From NCBI RefSeq assembly GCF_030409845.1, contig NZ_JAUFQQ010000003.1:248001-312000 (forward strand): a stretch of DNA of 64,000 nucleotides, given 5' to 3'. The translations under genes and the position numbers were made by a program. The stretch comes from Flavobacterium branchiarum. Its GTDB lineage: Bacteria > Bacteroidota > Bacteroidia > Flavobacteriales > Flavobacteriaceae. The notes under the pieces were generated by a model. The model did not search any database, had not been told where the DNA came from, and was given only the letters and a program-made list of their open reading frames with translations. This document shows, in pieces, positions 18,401 to 28,400 of the stretch (the first letter of the stretch is position 1; every line of letters starts with the position of its first letter).

Positions 18401-18862
18401 ATGGAAAATTTAGATAAGACCGATTTAGAGATCTTGAAACACCTTCAGGAAAACTCAAATATCAATACAAAAGACTTGGCAAGTAAATTATTCTTGACTG
18501 TTACGCCCGTTTATGAGCGTATAAAACGATTGGAAAGAGATGGGTATATTACAAAATATGTCGCATTATTAGATAAGAAAAAGATGAATCGTGGCATGAT
18601 TGTTTTTTGCAATGTTCGATTAAAGGAACATGCGAAAAATGTGGGAAGTAATTTTGTGAAAGATATTGTTGCCCTGCCAGAAATTATTGAGTGTTATAAT
18701 ATTGCTGGTGATTATGATTTTATGCTAAAAATACTTGTTCAGGACATGGCTAGTTATCAGGATTTTGTAATGAATAAATTGTCAACGATTGAGAACATAG
18801 GTAATACAAATAGTATTTTTGTAATGGGAGAAATAAAGCACAGTACAGCATTGGCATTTTAG
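18401..18862 (+). CDS. Lrp/AsnC-family transcriptional regulator
   Basis: This 153-residue protein has the AsnC-type winged helix-turn-helix (about 4-62: LDKTDLEILKHLQENSNI, then LTVTPVYERIKRLERDGYI). The RAM/ligand-binding domain follows (about 66-150, with the IAGDYDFMLKI turn that forms the amino-acid pocket). Such proteins form octamers and respond to amino acids. It is divergent from metE with 156 bp between the start codons, so local control of methionine synthesis, perhaps with methionine or another amino acid as effector, is likely but unproven. Confidence 0.9.
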   Translation: MENLDKTDLEILKHLQENSNINTKDLASKLFLTVTPVYERIKRLERDGYITKYVALLDKKKMNRGMIVFCNVRLKEHAKNVGSNFVKDIVALPEIIECYNIAGDYDFMLKILVQDMASYQDFVMNKLSTIENIGNTNSIFVMGEIKHSTALAF

Positions 18863-18932
18863 ATTGCATTAGATATTTTAGAAAGCCGATGAATTACAAA
18901 ACGAGTTTTTCTTTAAAACATATCTATTTCTG

Positions 18933-18940
18933 TATCTTTG
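18933..18940 (+). promoter_or_regulatory. -7 promoter element of dgt
   Basis: TATCTTTG matches TAnnTTTG and lies 25 bases before the dgt start codon. No clear TTG is present at -33. Confidence 0.45.
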
Positions 18941-18965
18941 AAAACAAAATTGGAAAAAAATTACA

Positions 18966-20312
18966 ATGAACTGGGAACAACTTTTATCACTCAAACGCCA
19001 AGGCGATACTAGCAAAAGATTACGTGTAGAACAAGATGATACACGATTGGGATTTGAAGTAGATTATGACCGAATAATATTTTCATCGGCGTTTAGAAGT
19101 CTACAAGATAAAACGCAGGTAATTCCACTTTCGAAAACTGATTTTGTACACACCCGCTTAACGCATAGTTTAGAAGTTTCGGTTGTGGGACGCTCAATAG
19201 GACGTTTGGTAGGAAAAAAAATAATCGAAAAATATCCATACCTAAAAGAGATTCATGGGTATCATATGAATGATTTTGGAGCTATCGTAGCTGCAGCATC
19301 ATTGGCACACGATATAGGAAACCCACCTTTTGGACATTCGGGTGAGAAAGCAATTGGAGAATATTTTTCAATTGGAAACGGACAAAAATATAAAGAGCAT
19401 TTAACGGACAAACAGTGGCAAGACTTAATAGATTTTGAAGGTAATGCAAATGGGTTTTCAGTACTAACAGCAAGTCGCCCAGGAATAGAGGGAGGTCTTA
19501 GAATTTCGTACGCCACGTTAGGAGCATTTATGAAATACCCGAAAGAAAGTTTACCAAAAAAGCCAACGAAAGATATAGCCGATAAAAAATATGGTTTCTT
19601 CCAGACTGACAAAGATTTTTTTAATACAGTAGCTGTCGATATGGGAATGCTACCTAATAAGTCCGGAAATGATATTGGTTTTGAAAGACATCCTTTGGCT
19701 TATTTAGTAGAAGCAGCCGATGATATTTGTTATACTATTATTGATTTTGAAGACGGAATAAATCTAGGTTTAGTCTCTGAAGATTATGCTCTGGAATATT
19801 TGATTAAACTGGTAAAAGACAATATTGGAGTTGCTAAATATAAAACACTAACAACAAAAGAAGATCGAATTAGTTATTTACGTGCGCTAGCAATTGGTAG
19901 TTTGATAAATGATGCGGTTAAAGTTTTTATTGACAATGAAGAAGCAATTCTAGCAGGTAAATTCCCATATGCTTTAATGGATAAAAGCCAATATAAAGCA
20001 CAAATGAATGATATTATAAATTTGAGTGTTCAAAATATATATCAAAGTCGCGAAGTGATTGAAAAAGAAATAGTTGGTTATCAGATAATCCAGACACTTC
20101 TAGATAAATTTATTACAGCTTTTAATAATAAATACAACGATGAAGCGTCAAACTATGATACTTTGATTTTAAAAATGTTGCCAGAAAAACACCATTTAGA
20201 AAAAGAAGGATTATATGAAAGATTGTTGCACATATGCCATTACGTTTCCTTATTAACAGATGGAAATGCATTGGAATTGTTCGACACTATAAATGGAAGA
20301 AAAACAAGTTAG
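18966..20312 (+). CDS. dgt: Deoxyguanosinetriphosphate triphosphohydrolase
   Basis: This 448-residue HD-domain enzyme hydrolyses dGTP (or dNTPs) to the nucleoside and tripolyphosphate. The N-terminal block RLRVEQDDTRLGFEVDYDRIIFSSAFRSLQDKTQV is diagnostic. The metal ligands come from FVHTRLTHSLEVS, ASLAHDIGNPPFGHSGEKA (the HD pair) and LVEAADDICYTIIDFEDG. It is monocistronic, and its stop lies 3 bp from the stop of the convergent DUF3078 gene, leaving no room for a terminator between them. Confidence 0.94.
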   Translation: MNWEQLLSLKRQGDTSKRLRVEQDDTRLGFEVDYDRIIFSSAFRSLQDKTQVIPLSKTDFVHTRLTHSLEVSVVGRSIGRLVGKKIIEKYPYLKEIHGYHMNDFGAIVAAASLAHDIGNPPFGHSGEKAIGEYFSIGNGQKYKEHLTDKQWQDLIDFEGNANGFSVLTASRPGIEGGLRISYATLGAFMKYPKESLPKKPTKDIADKKYGFFQTDKDFFNTVAVDMGMLPNKSGNDIGFERHPLAYLVEAADDICYTIIDFEDGINLGLVSEDYALEYLIKLVKDNIGVAKYKTLTTKEDRISYLRALAIGSLINDAVKVFIDNEEAILAGKFPYALMDKSQYKAQMNDIINLSVQNIYQSREVIEKEIVGYQIIQTLLDKFITAFNNKYNDEASNYDTLILKMLPEKHHLEKEGLYERLLHICHYVSLLTDGNALELFDTINGRKTS

Positions 20313-20315
20313 TTG

Positions 20316-21311
20316 TTAAAAAGCATAAACAACACCAACACCAAGAACTTGTTTTAATTGTACTTTTGGTCCTTCGGTAACTTGTACTCCGCCTATTTCT
20401 TTTTTAGATTTGATGTCGTCATCATAAACGAAATGAATGCCAACATTGGCTTTTACATATTGATTTACAACAAGATCTAGGCGGGTATCATAATCGATAT
20501 CGACATTTCCGAATCGATTTAGATAATCGGTATAAAGACTCAGACGGTTTTCGAAAAAGATATTTTTGAAAATCTCATTCTTTGAATAAGCAGTGAATAA
20601 AATACCAAATTCCGCTTTTATTTTTTGACCTTCTTCAACAAGAATTTTATTGGTAGGATCCTCAGGGTCTTCTATGTAAATTGCTTTTCTAACACCAAAT
20701 GCTCCTTGATTTGCCAATGTTTGATCTAATACCAATGTGGTCTTTAATGTTATTGGTGAGAAATAAAAAGTGCGATTTTTCTTTTTGTTAGCATTCTCAG
20801 CTCCAGCTCCTAAGAATACATAAGCAGGGGCAAAAAGTTTGGAAATAGGAATGGCAGTGTTTGGATAAGAATATCCATTAGTGAATTGTGAATTTAAATT
20901 GAATTTTGCAGAATAATACCAGTTTGAAAGGGTGTCTCTTCTAAAACCGTAAGTGGAATTAAACTGAAAAGCATCATCAGTTTTACGTAATTCAATACCA
21001 TCTTGTTTATTTAAACCGTATTTTAGTAAAAGTTCATTTGCCCATTTATGATTGTCCTTTGCGTATACTCTTGAAAATTCACCTTTAAAAAGTCCAGAAA
21101 TAGAACTAGTTCCCCCAGCACTCCAATTTACAAAAGCAATTTGGGTAATATCAAAGCCTAATTTATTTTTCTTAGTCCAATTAGATTCCTCATCTGGTAA
21201 TTGAGTTTGAATTACGGGAGATATTTGAGTTTGAATTAAAGATTTCTGAGCGAAATTTTTAGATGAACAAAATAAAAAAAGTATTAAAATGGGTAAATGG
21301 AATAATTTCAT
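20316..21311 (-). CDS. DUF3078-family secreted/outer-membrane protein
   Basis: This 331-residue protein has a signal peptide (about 1-21, ending KNFAQ). The body is typical of DUF3078, a Bacteroidetes-specific family: LGFDITQIAFVNWSAGGTSS near the start, then paired strands such as WANELLLKYGLNKQDG and FYFSPITLKTTLVLDQT, ending VLGVGVVYAF. The pattern suggests an outer-membrane barrel. It lies 39 bp behind dxs on the same strand and may be co-transcribed with it. The function is unknown. Confidence 0.85.
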   Translation of the reverse strand: MKLFHLPILILFLFCSSKNFAQKSLIQTQISPVIQTQLPDEESNWTKKNKLGFDITQIAFVNWSAGGTSSISGLFKGEFSRVYAKDNHKWANELLLKYGLNKQDGIELRKTDDAFQFNSTYGFRRDTLSNWYYSAKFNLNSQFTNGYSYPNTAIPISKLFAPAYVFLGAGAENANKKKNRTFYFSPITLKTTLVLDQTLANQGAFGVRKAIYIEDPEDPTNKILVEEGQKIKAEFGILFTAYSKNEIFKNIFFENRLSLYTDYLNRFGNVDIDYDTRLDLVVNQYVKANVGIHFVYDDDIKSKKEIGGVQVTEGPKVQLKQVLGVGVVYAF

Positions 21312-21350
21312 TATGGCAATTTTTGTTTTGGCTGTGCAAAATAATTCTTT

Positions 21351-23132
21351 TTAAGCAAGAGAAAAAAGAATTTCTAAACTTTTAACGTCAATATTGCATA
21401 ATTGTTGCAATTCGGTAACAGTTCCATGTTCAATAAAAGTATCAGGAATTCCTAATGTTGTTATGTTTGCTGTATAATTATGAAGGGCTGAAAACTCTAG
21501 AATAGCTGTTCCGAAACCACCAGTTACAGTTCCATCTTCGATTGTTATTATGTTTTTGAAATTTGTAAAAATAGTGTGTAATAGTTTGTTGTCTAGTGGT
21601 TTGATGAAAGCAAAGTCGTAATGAGCAATACTGTTCGGATTAGCACAGTTTTGTAGTGCAGTTATTACATTGTTTCCAATTGTTCCTGTAGATAAAACAG
21701 CTGTTTGATTTCCTTCTTTAAGGCAAGTAGCTCTTCCGATTTCGATTGTAGCATAATTCTTAAAATTGTTCTTTTGCCAATCGGTAACGACACCCCTGCC
21801 TCTAGGATATCGAATAGCAATAGGATGGTTCAATCCTAATTGCGCAGTATATAAAATGTTCTGTAATCCTATTTCGTTTAAGGGAGCATATATAATTATG
21901 TTAGGAATGCAACGCAAATATGCGATATCAAATACGCCATGATGAGTAGCACCGTCTTCTCCGACCAAACCTGCTCTGTCAAGACAAAATATGACAGGTA
22001 AATTTTGTAAAGCAACATCGTGTATGACTTGGTCGTACGCACGTTGTAAAAAAGTAGAGTAAATATTGCAATACACAATCATTCCTTGAGTAGCCATTCC
22101 AGCGGCAAGTGTTACAGCATGTTGCTCGGCAATACCCACATCAAAAGCACGTTTTGGAAAAGCATCCATCATAAATTTAAGAGAGCTTCCAGATGGCATT
22201 GCAGGAGTAATACCAACGATTTTCTCGTTTTTTTGTGCTAAATCTAAAATAGTTAATCCAAAAACATCTTGATATTTTGGAGGCAGATTATTTTCTATTT
22301 TTGGAATTATTTCTCCAGTTGTAGCATCAAATTTACCTGGAGCATGATACTGAACCTGATTGTCTTCAGCTTGCTGTAATCCCTTTCCTTTGGTAGTAAC
22401 GATATGCAGGAATTTAGGTCCTTTTATATTTTTTAATCGTTTTAATTCTTTTATTAATTCAAAAATATCATGTCCGTTTATAGGTCCCGAATAATCAAAA
22501 TTCAATGATTTAATCATATTGTTTTTCTTCGGATTTTTTCCTTCTTTTACAGCAGTAAGATATTTTTTAAGTGCTCCAACACTAGGATCTATTCCGATAG
22601 CATTGTCATTAAGAATCACTAATAAATTGGCATCAGTTACCCCAGCATGATTTAAACCTTCAAAAGCCATTCCCGATGCGATTGAAGCATCGCCAATAAC
22701 TGCTATATGTTGTTTTTCGAAATCGCCTTTTAAATTAGAAGCAATTGCCATTCCTAATGCTGCAGATATAGAAGTCGATGAATGGCCTACGCCAAAAGTA
22801 TCATATTTGCTTTCAGCTATTTTAGGAAACCCAGAAATACCATGAAGCTGTCTATTGGTGTGAAATTGGTCTCTTCTTTCAGTCAATATTTTATGCCCAT
22901 AAGCTTGATGTCCAACATCCCAAACGAGTAAATCATCAGGTGTATTAAAAACATAATGCAATGCAATGGTAAGTTCGGTAACACCAAGGCTAGCACCTAA
23001 ATGCCCTTCTTTTACAGAAACAACATCAATAATAAAATTACGTAATTCTTGAGCAACTTGTGGAAGTTGTTCTTCTTGTAACAGACGTAAATCGGCTGGA
23101 TTGAATATGCTTGAAAGTAAATTATTTTTCAT
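21351..23132 (-). CDS. dxs: 1-deoxy-D-xylulose-5-phosphate synthase
   Basis: This 593-residue thiamine-diphosphate enzyme condenses pyruvate and glyceraldehyde 3-phosphate to start the MEP isoprenoid pathway. The cofactor motif is GDASIASGMAFEGLNHAG with NDN 25 residues on. The N-terminal block has DVGHQAYGHKILTERR, the central part has DVGIAEQHAVTLAAGMA, and the C-terminal transketolase part includes AIRYPRGRGV. It is somewhat shorter than the E. coli enzyme (620). A TAAATTTG -7 element lies 15-22 bp upstream of the start (23147-23154, minus strand). Confidence 0.96.
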   Translation of the reverse strand: MKNNLLSSIFNPADLRLLQEEQLPQVAQELRNFIIDVVSVKEGHLGASLGVTELTIALHYVFNTPDDLLVWDVGHQAYGHKILTERRDQFHTNRQLHGISGFPKIAESKYDTFGVGHSSTSISAALGMAIASNLKGDFEKQHIAVIGDASIASGMAFEGLNHAGVTDANLLVILNDNAIGIDPSVGALKKYLTAVKEGKNPKKNNMIKSLNFDYSGPINGHDIFELIKELKRLKNIKGPKFLHIVTTKGKGLQQAEDNQVQYHAPGKFDATTGEIIPKIENNLPPKYQDVFGLTILDLAQKNEKIVGITPAMPSGSSLKFMMDAFPKRAFDVGIAEQHAVTLAAGMATQGMIVYCNIYSTFLQRAYDQVIHDVALQNLPVIFCLDRAGLVGEDGATHHGVFDIAYLRCIPNIIIYAPLNEIGLQNILYTAQLGLNHPIAIRYPRGRGVVTDWQKNNFKNYATIEIGRATCLKEGNQTAVLSTGTIGNNVITALQNCANPNSIAHYDFAFIKPLDNKLLHTIFTNFKNIITIEDGTVTGGFGTAILEFSALHNYTANITTLGIPDTFIEHGTVTELQQLCNIDVKSLEILFSLA

Positions 23133-23191
23133 TTTTGAGTAAAAAACAAATTTACGGTTTTAAATTTAATTCTTTCTATTTGATTATCATT

Positions 23192-24124
23192 TCAGCCTTT
23201 AACGGCGCTAATTGCAGTTATTGTAGAAATATTATTTTCTATTGAAGAATTTAGAGTGTCTTTTTGAATTGATAGTAAATATCGTACTCTTGTTTTTTTT
23301 CCATTTTGTTCACCAGGTTTCCATTTTTTAGAAGATTTTAAAACCCTAATAGCTTCGTCCATATTTCCAAAGCCCATATCTTTGATCGGTTTGATATCCT
23401 CTATAGAGCCATCTTTTGAAATTACAAAAGAGAGTTCTATTTCTCCGTATTTTGCTCTTGCTTCTTCTGGTAATCTAAAATTATCTTTGAAAAAAGTATA
23501 AAATTTTTCAATTCCTCCGCTGTATTCAGGATCTACTTCAATCGCGGTGTAGCCATTATAAACATCTTCAGTAACTGAATTGTCTTCACAACTGATTTTT
23601 GATTGTTTTTTTAATTTTATTTTTTTATTTGTAATTATAGATACAGGTTTTGTAAATTTTATTTGGTCAACTTTTGGAGGAGGAGGAGTAGGATACCTTG
23701 GGTTATTTTCGCTAGCTTTAATATCTCCAACCATAATATTTTCTGTGGTTGAAGAATCTTCAACAATTTCTATTTTATTTATTTTTTGTTTAGTTCCGTT
23801 TTTATCCGCGCAACTAAACAAAGTAGTTCCCATACTAATAAACAATGCTAGTAAAAACATTTTATGATAATGAGTTTGCGAATGTAAAACGTGATTCGGA
23901 ATTTGAATTATAATATTGTCCAGTTGAGATTTTTTAAATCTCCCGCAGACACTCTTATTTTGATTTGAAATAAAATAATGCTGAATTTCTTCTGGTAACA
24001 TTGCCGTAAAATCGACTACTGTTTTTGTACAGCTAAGGCAAAATCTTCCATTGTCTTTTGGAGTCATTTCGTCCCAGTTTTCATTGCAGGGGTTCGGAAT
24101 TGTTATTTTGTGTTTTGTGGCCAT
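23192..24124 (-). CDS. TonB C-terminal-domain protein with N-terminal Cys motif
   Basis: This 310-residue protein starts with a cytoplasmic-type segment bearing conserved cysteines (IPNPCNENWDEMTP, GRFCLSCTKTVVDFT), a module found at the start of many Bacteroidetes TonB-like proteins. One membrane helix follows (about 88-104, LLALFISMGTTLFSC). A Pro-rich spacer (YPTPPPPKV) and a TonB-type C-terminal domain (about 205-290, with DNFRLPEEARAKYGEIELSFVISKDGSI) complete it. It probably contacts outer-membrane receptors, but whether it transmits energy from ExbB/ExbD is uncertain because the first module is not a standard membrane anchor. It is divergent from tadA. Confidence 0.75.
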   Translation of the reverse strand: MATKHKITIPNPCNENWDEMTPKDNGRFCLSCTKTVVDFTAMLPEEIQHYFISNQNKSVCGRFKKSQLDNIIIQIPNHVLHSQTHYHKMFLLALFISMGTTLFSCADKNGTKQKINKIEIVEDSSTTENIMVGDIKASENNPRYPTPPPPKVDQIKFTKPVSIITNKKIKLKKQSKISCEDNSVTEDVYNGYTAIEVDPEYSGGIEKFYTFFKDNFRLPEEARAKYGEIELSFVISKDGSIEDIKPIKDMGFGNMDEAIRVLKSSKKWKPGEQNGKKTRVRYLLSIQKDTLNSSIENNISTITAISAVKG

Positions 24125-24172
24125 GATTTTAATTCAATAAATAAATGTAATAATAAATAGTTACTAAAAATG

Positions 24173-24180
24173 TATTTTTG
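24173..24180 (+). promoter_or_regulatory. -7 element implying a leaderless tadA mRNA
   Basis: TATTTTTG fits TAnnTTTG and ends four bases before the ATG at 24185. Transcription should therefore start at or beside that ATG, which argues for a leaderless message and against the in-frame ATG at 24170. Confidence 0.5.
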
Positions 24181-24184
24181 TTTC

Positions 24185-24628
24185 ATGATAGATATTTTCA
24201 CCGACGAGTATTTTATGAAAAAGGCTTTGCAAGAAGCTGAAATGGCATTTGATAAAGATGAAATTCCTGTTGGAGCCATTATTGTAATTGATAATAAGGT
24301 CATTGCAAGAAGTCATAATCTAACCGAATTATTAAATGATGTTACAGCTCATGCCGAAATGCAAGCTATAACAGCTGCAGCTAATTTTTTAGGTGGGAAA
24401 TATTTAAAAGACTGTACACTTTATGTAACGCTGGAACCTTGCCAGATGTGTGCGGGAGCTTTGTATTGGAGTCAGATCTCGAAAATTGTTTTTGGAGCCA
24501 GTGATGAACATCGCGGTTACAAAAAAATGGGCACACAGCTACATCCCAAAACAGTTGTTGTTCGAGGAATCATGGCAAATGAAGCTTCAGACTTGATGAA
24601 ACGTTTTTTTGCGAAAAGAAGAAGATAA
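24185..24628 (+). CDS. tadA: tRNA adenosine(34) deaminase TadA
   Basis: This 147-residue cytidine/deoxycytidylate-deaminase-fold enzyme converts A34 to inosine in tRNA-Arg(ACG). The zinc site is HAE in VTAHAEMQAI plus PCQMC in LEPCQMCAGALYWSQI. The proton-relay Glu is in HAE. IPVGAIIV and FGASDEHRG are also typical. An upstream in-frame ATG at 24170 would add five residues (MYFCF). I prefer 24185 because the protein then begins MIDIFTDEYFMKKAL as in relatives and a -7 element overlaps the longer start. Confidence 0.92.
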   Translation: MIDIFTDEYFMKKALQEAEMAFDKDEIPVGAIIVIDNKVIARSHNLTELLNDVTAHAEMQAITAAANFLGGKYLKDCTLYVTLEPCQMCAGALYWSQISKIVFGASDEHRGYKKMGTQLHPKTVVVRGIMANEASDLMKRFFAKRRR

Positions 24629-24690
24629 ATACCGGAAAAACTTTAAGAGATATTGTATTTACCTATTAAAGTTATTTCCGTATACTCACT

Positions 24691-25221
24691 TTAATACAGA
24701 TAGGTCATATAAAGACATACCAATATCATAAATGTATTAAAACAAATTATATTGTAAAATGTGTTTTCAGAAAAAGCTTTTTTTGAATGAAGTATCTTTA
24801 AACTGATGGCTATCGAAAGAAGTAACGTACAGCAAAAGTAAAAGAGAATTCCATTAATACTTAAGTCATTAGTAAGGATATTGGTGTAATCTTTATCCCC
24901 TGATTTTACTTTTCTTACTGATTTTAAGATCAAAGAATGCTCAAGTTCTATATCTTTCTCTTCAATATAACTTTTAGCAGTTGAAAATGTAAATCCATTC
25001 TGTGTATAGTAATGATAAGAAATAGTTTGAGGTTTAGATCTCCTTTTTGAGCTTGTGTTTTTTAAAGTATAATGGGTTACTTTATCAGTTGTTTTGGAGG
25101 CTGGCAAAATATGATAATCTAAAAAGCAGAACAAAATAAACAAAGTTACTATCATTAATAGGTAGATGATAACGGGTTTGTTTTTAATAATAAACGTGTT
25201 TTCGGTAGAATTTTTTTTCAA
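24691..25221 (-). CDS. Hypothetical inner-membrane protein
   Basis: I do not recognise this 176-residue protein. It has a Lys-rich start, one helix at about 16-36 (IIYLLMIVTLFILFCFLDYHI), a roughly 85-residue polar loop and two helices near the end (about 122-142 and 155-175). The loop has Lys/Ser/Thr-rich text (SSKRRSKPQTISYHYYTQ) and could face the periplasm. It is isolated between tadA and the alpha-2-macroglobulin gene. The reading frame uses normal codons and is probably real. Confidence 0.6.
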   Translation of the reverse strand: MKKNSTENTFIIKNKPVIIYLLMIVTLFILFCFLDYHILPASKTTDKVTHYTLKNTSSKRRSKPQTISYHYYTQNGFTFSTAKSYIEEKDIELEHSLILKSVRKVKSGDKDYTNILTNDLSINGILFYFCCTLLLSIAISLKILHSKKAFSENTFYNIICFNTFMILVCLYMTYLY

Positions 25222-25457
25222 AATAGGTGGTATTTTTGGTTTGTAAAAAAAAGAACGAAATATAATACATTTTTAAATAAGTTGTTCGGAATTTTACGTA
25301 AATATTTATTAATCAGTATTGAAGAGTTTTCTTTTAGAAGTAATTAAAATTTAGAGTACTTTTATTACAATATAAAGACCATTTTATTTGTTATGGTTTT
25401 GAATTGTAAGAAGGCATATTTTATATGCAATTGTAATTTTGTAATAATTAACTCTGT

Positions 25458-28400
25458 ATGAAATTGACAACAAAAGGATTAGTTTACGTGTTTTTTGTGT
25501 TTTTTATTTTTCAGGCTTGCGGAAGGAAATCTGCCTCCGACTTTAATTCTGATTTCTCATTATTCAAAGATTATATAACAAGTTTCACTGGAGGGATAGT
25601 TTCGTCTCAATCGGATATACGTGTTGTTTTGGCTTTTGAGAAGAAAGATTGGAAAATCAATCAAGAACTGGATAGCGATTTATTTGATATTTCACCAAGT
25701 GTCGACGGAAAAGTAGTTGCACTTTCGAGTAATACAGTAGCTTTTATTCCAGAAAAAAAACTGAAAGCAGGAACAGAATATCAAGTCACATTAAATTTAG
25801 ATAAACTTATTACGCTTCCAAAAAAAGGAGAGGATGATAAAGATCTTTCTAAATTTAATTTTACTGTTAAAACAATCAAACAAGACTTTATAGTAAATAC
25901 TTTGGATGTGCAGTCCTATAGTAAGGAATATCAATACCTGAATTGTGTATTGAAAACAGCTGACAATATAGATGTAGAGACAGCAAAGAAACTAGTTTTG
26001 GCAAGTCAAAATGGAAAGAATCTCAATATTAAGTTTGACAAAACTGCTATTTCAGGAAAAGAGTTCAAGTTTACTATTGATAGTATTCAGCGTTTTTCGG
26101 CTGCTAGCAATCTTGAGATTTCCTACGACGGGAATGATTTTGACATAGATCAAAAAGGAAAGATGGATTTTCCAATTACTGCGATTACTGAATTCAAAAT
26201 TATAAAAGTCGAAATTCCTGATGAAAACAATCAGTCGGTATTAATTAATTTTTCGGAACCACTAGAGAAAGGACAAGATTTTAAGGGATTGGTAGCCATT
26301 CAAAATACAAATAACTTAAAGTTTTCAACCCAAGGAAATATTTTGAAAGTTTATTTCAGTAGCCAAAAGCAAGTTCAAGAAGTAGTACATGAAGTTGCGG
26401 TTGTTGATACAACTGCTGTTGCTGTAGATAGTAGCGCTGTGGATAGTGTTGCAGTAGTTGAGCCAGTTGTTCAAGAAGTTGTAGAAGAACCAGTGTCTGA
26501 TCAAGCTGTAACTGGTGAATTGTTATTAGAAGTTTTTCAAGGAATAGAAAGTCAATATGGGCGAAAGATGGCCGAGAATTATTCGGAGAAGATTTCTTTT
26601 GATCAAATTAAGCCGAATATCAAGTTTATAAAAAACGGAACGATTTTACCAAGTTCAAATAATTTAAAATTGAACTTTGAAGCTGTAAATCTTAGTGCGG
26701 TAGATGTTAAAGTATATAAGATTTATAAAAATAATATCCTGCAGTTTCTTCAAAACAATGAATTGAATGGAGCTCAAAACTTAAAAAGAGTGGCGCAACC
26801 TGTTGCAAAAACGACTCTTAATCTTAAGGATAATCCATTAGTCAATCCAACCAAGTGGAATACCTATGCTTTGGATTTATCCAAAATTATAACACCAGAA
26901 CCTGGGGCAATTTATAGAGTTGAGTTCTCGTATAAAAAAGCATACTCTTTGTATAAATGTGATACTAACGAGCCAGATTCAGAGCAAACGGAAGAAGAAG
27001 ATGTTGATGAGAATGATGTAAATTATAGTAGCAATTCATACGATGATTATTACTATGATGATTATGAATGGAGAGAAAGTCAAGATCCTTGTACAGGTTC
27101 GTATTATTATAACGCCAAAATAGGAACTAATATTTTAGCTTCAGACTTAGGTGTGATTGCTAAAAGAGGAGAAAATAAATCGTATTTGTTTGTAGTCAAT
27201 AATATAATAACTACAGAGCCAGTTTCTAATGCACGAGTAGATTTATATAGTTTTCAGCAACAAAAACTTGCCACAGGAACAACAAGTAGCGAAGGAATAG
27301 CCTCTTTTCAGTTAGATAAGTTTGCCTATTTTGCTATTGTCACTCTAGGAACTCAATCTACTTATGTAAAGCTAGATGATGGAAATTCATTGTCGGTAAG
27401 TAATTTTGATGTTGCTGGTGAAACGTTGCAAAAAGGATTAAAAGGATATATCTACGGAGAACGCGGAGTTTGGCGTCCGGGAGATAATTTGTATTTGTCA
27501 TTTATACTTAATGATGCAGCAAATAAATTACCAAAATCACATCCGATAAAATTTAGATTAACGGATCCTAACGGGAAAGTGACCTATCAAACGGTTCAAA
27601 AATCGAATAATCTGAACCATTATGCTTTTATAGTTCCTACAGATACTGAAGCACCAACCGGAAATTGGGAAGCGATGGTAAGTGTAGGTGGAGCAAAATA
27701 TTACAAGAGCGTAAAAATTGAAACCATTAAACCAAACCGTTTAAAAATTAAAAATAGTTTTAAACGAGCAATACTCTCTTCTTCATATCCCAATACATGT
27801 AACCTTGAAGTTACGTGGCTTCATGGAGCAATTGCTAAAAATTTGAATGTAGAAATGCAAGCAAAGTTTTCGCAACAAAGCACTACATTTAAAGGCTATG
27901 AAAAATATGTTTTTGATGATTTAGTACGTCAATTTAGCACAGAAGAAGTTAATATCTTCTCGGGTAAGCTAGATGCAAACGGAAGAGCTTCTGTAAATAT
28001 TGAACCTAAATTACAAGGGCAAGCACCGGGGATGTTAAGAGCTGCCTTTATTACCAAAGTGTATGAAGAAGGGGGTGATTTCAGTACCGATGTTATCTCA
28101 ACAACATATTCACCTTACAATACTTATGTAGGTGTTAGATCGCCTGAGCCTACAAAATACGGAATGCTTGAAACCCGTAAAATGAATCGATTTGATGTGG
28201 TGACAGTTGATGAAAACGGAAGACCAAAAGCGGTAAGAAATCTAGAAGTAAAAGTTTATAAAACAGAATGGCGCTGGTGGTGGGATGCTTCGAGTGATAA
28301 CTTATCGAATTATAATTCGTCGAATGCTACTACTTCATACAAAACATTTACTGTAAATACAGATGCAAGCGGAAAAGGAAGTTTTCAATTTGCTTTAACA

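Noticed and set aside
19262..19612. 116-codon minus-strand open frame inside dgt
   Set aside because: It lies wholly opposite the conserved HD-domain coding sequence and shows no signal of its own.
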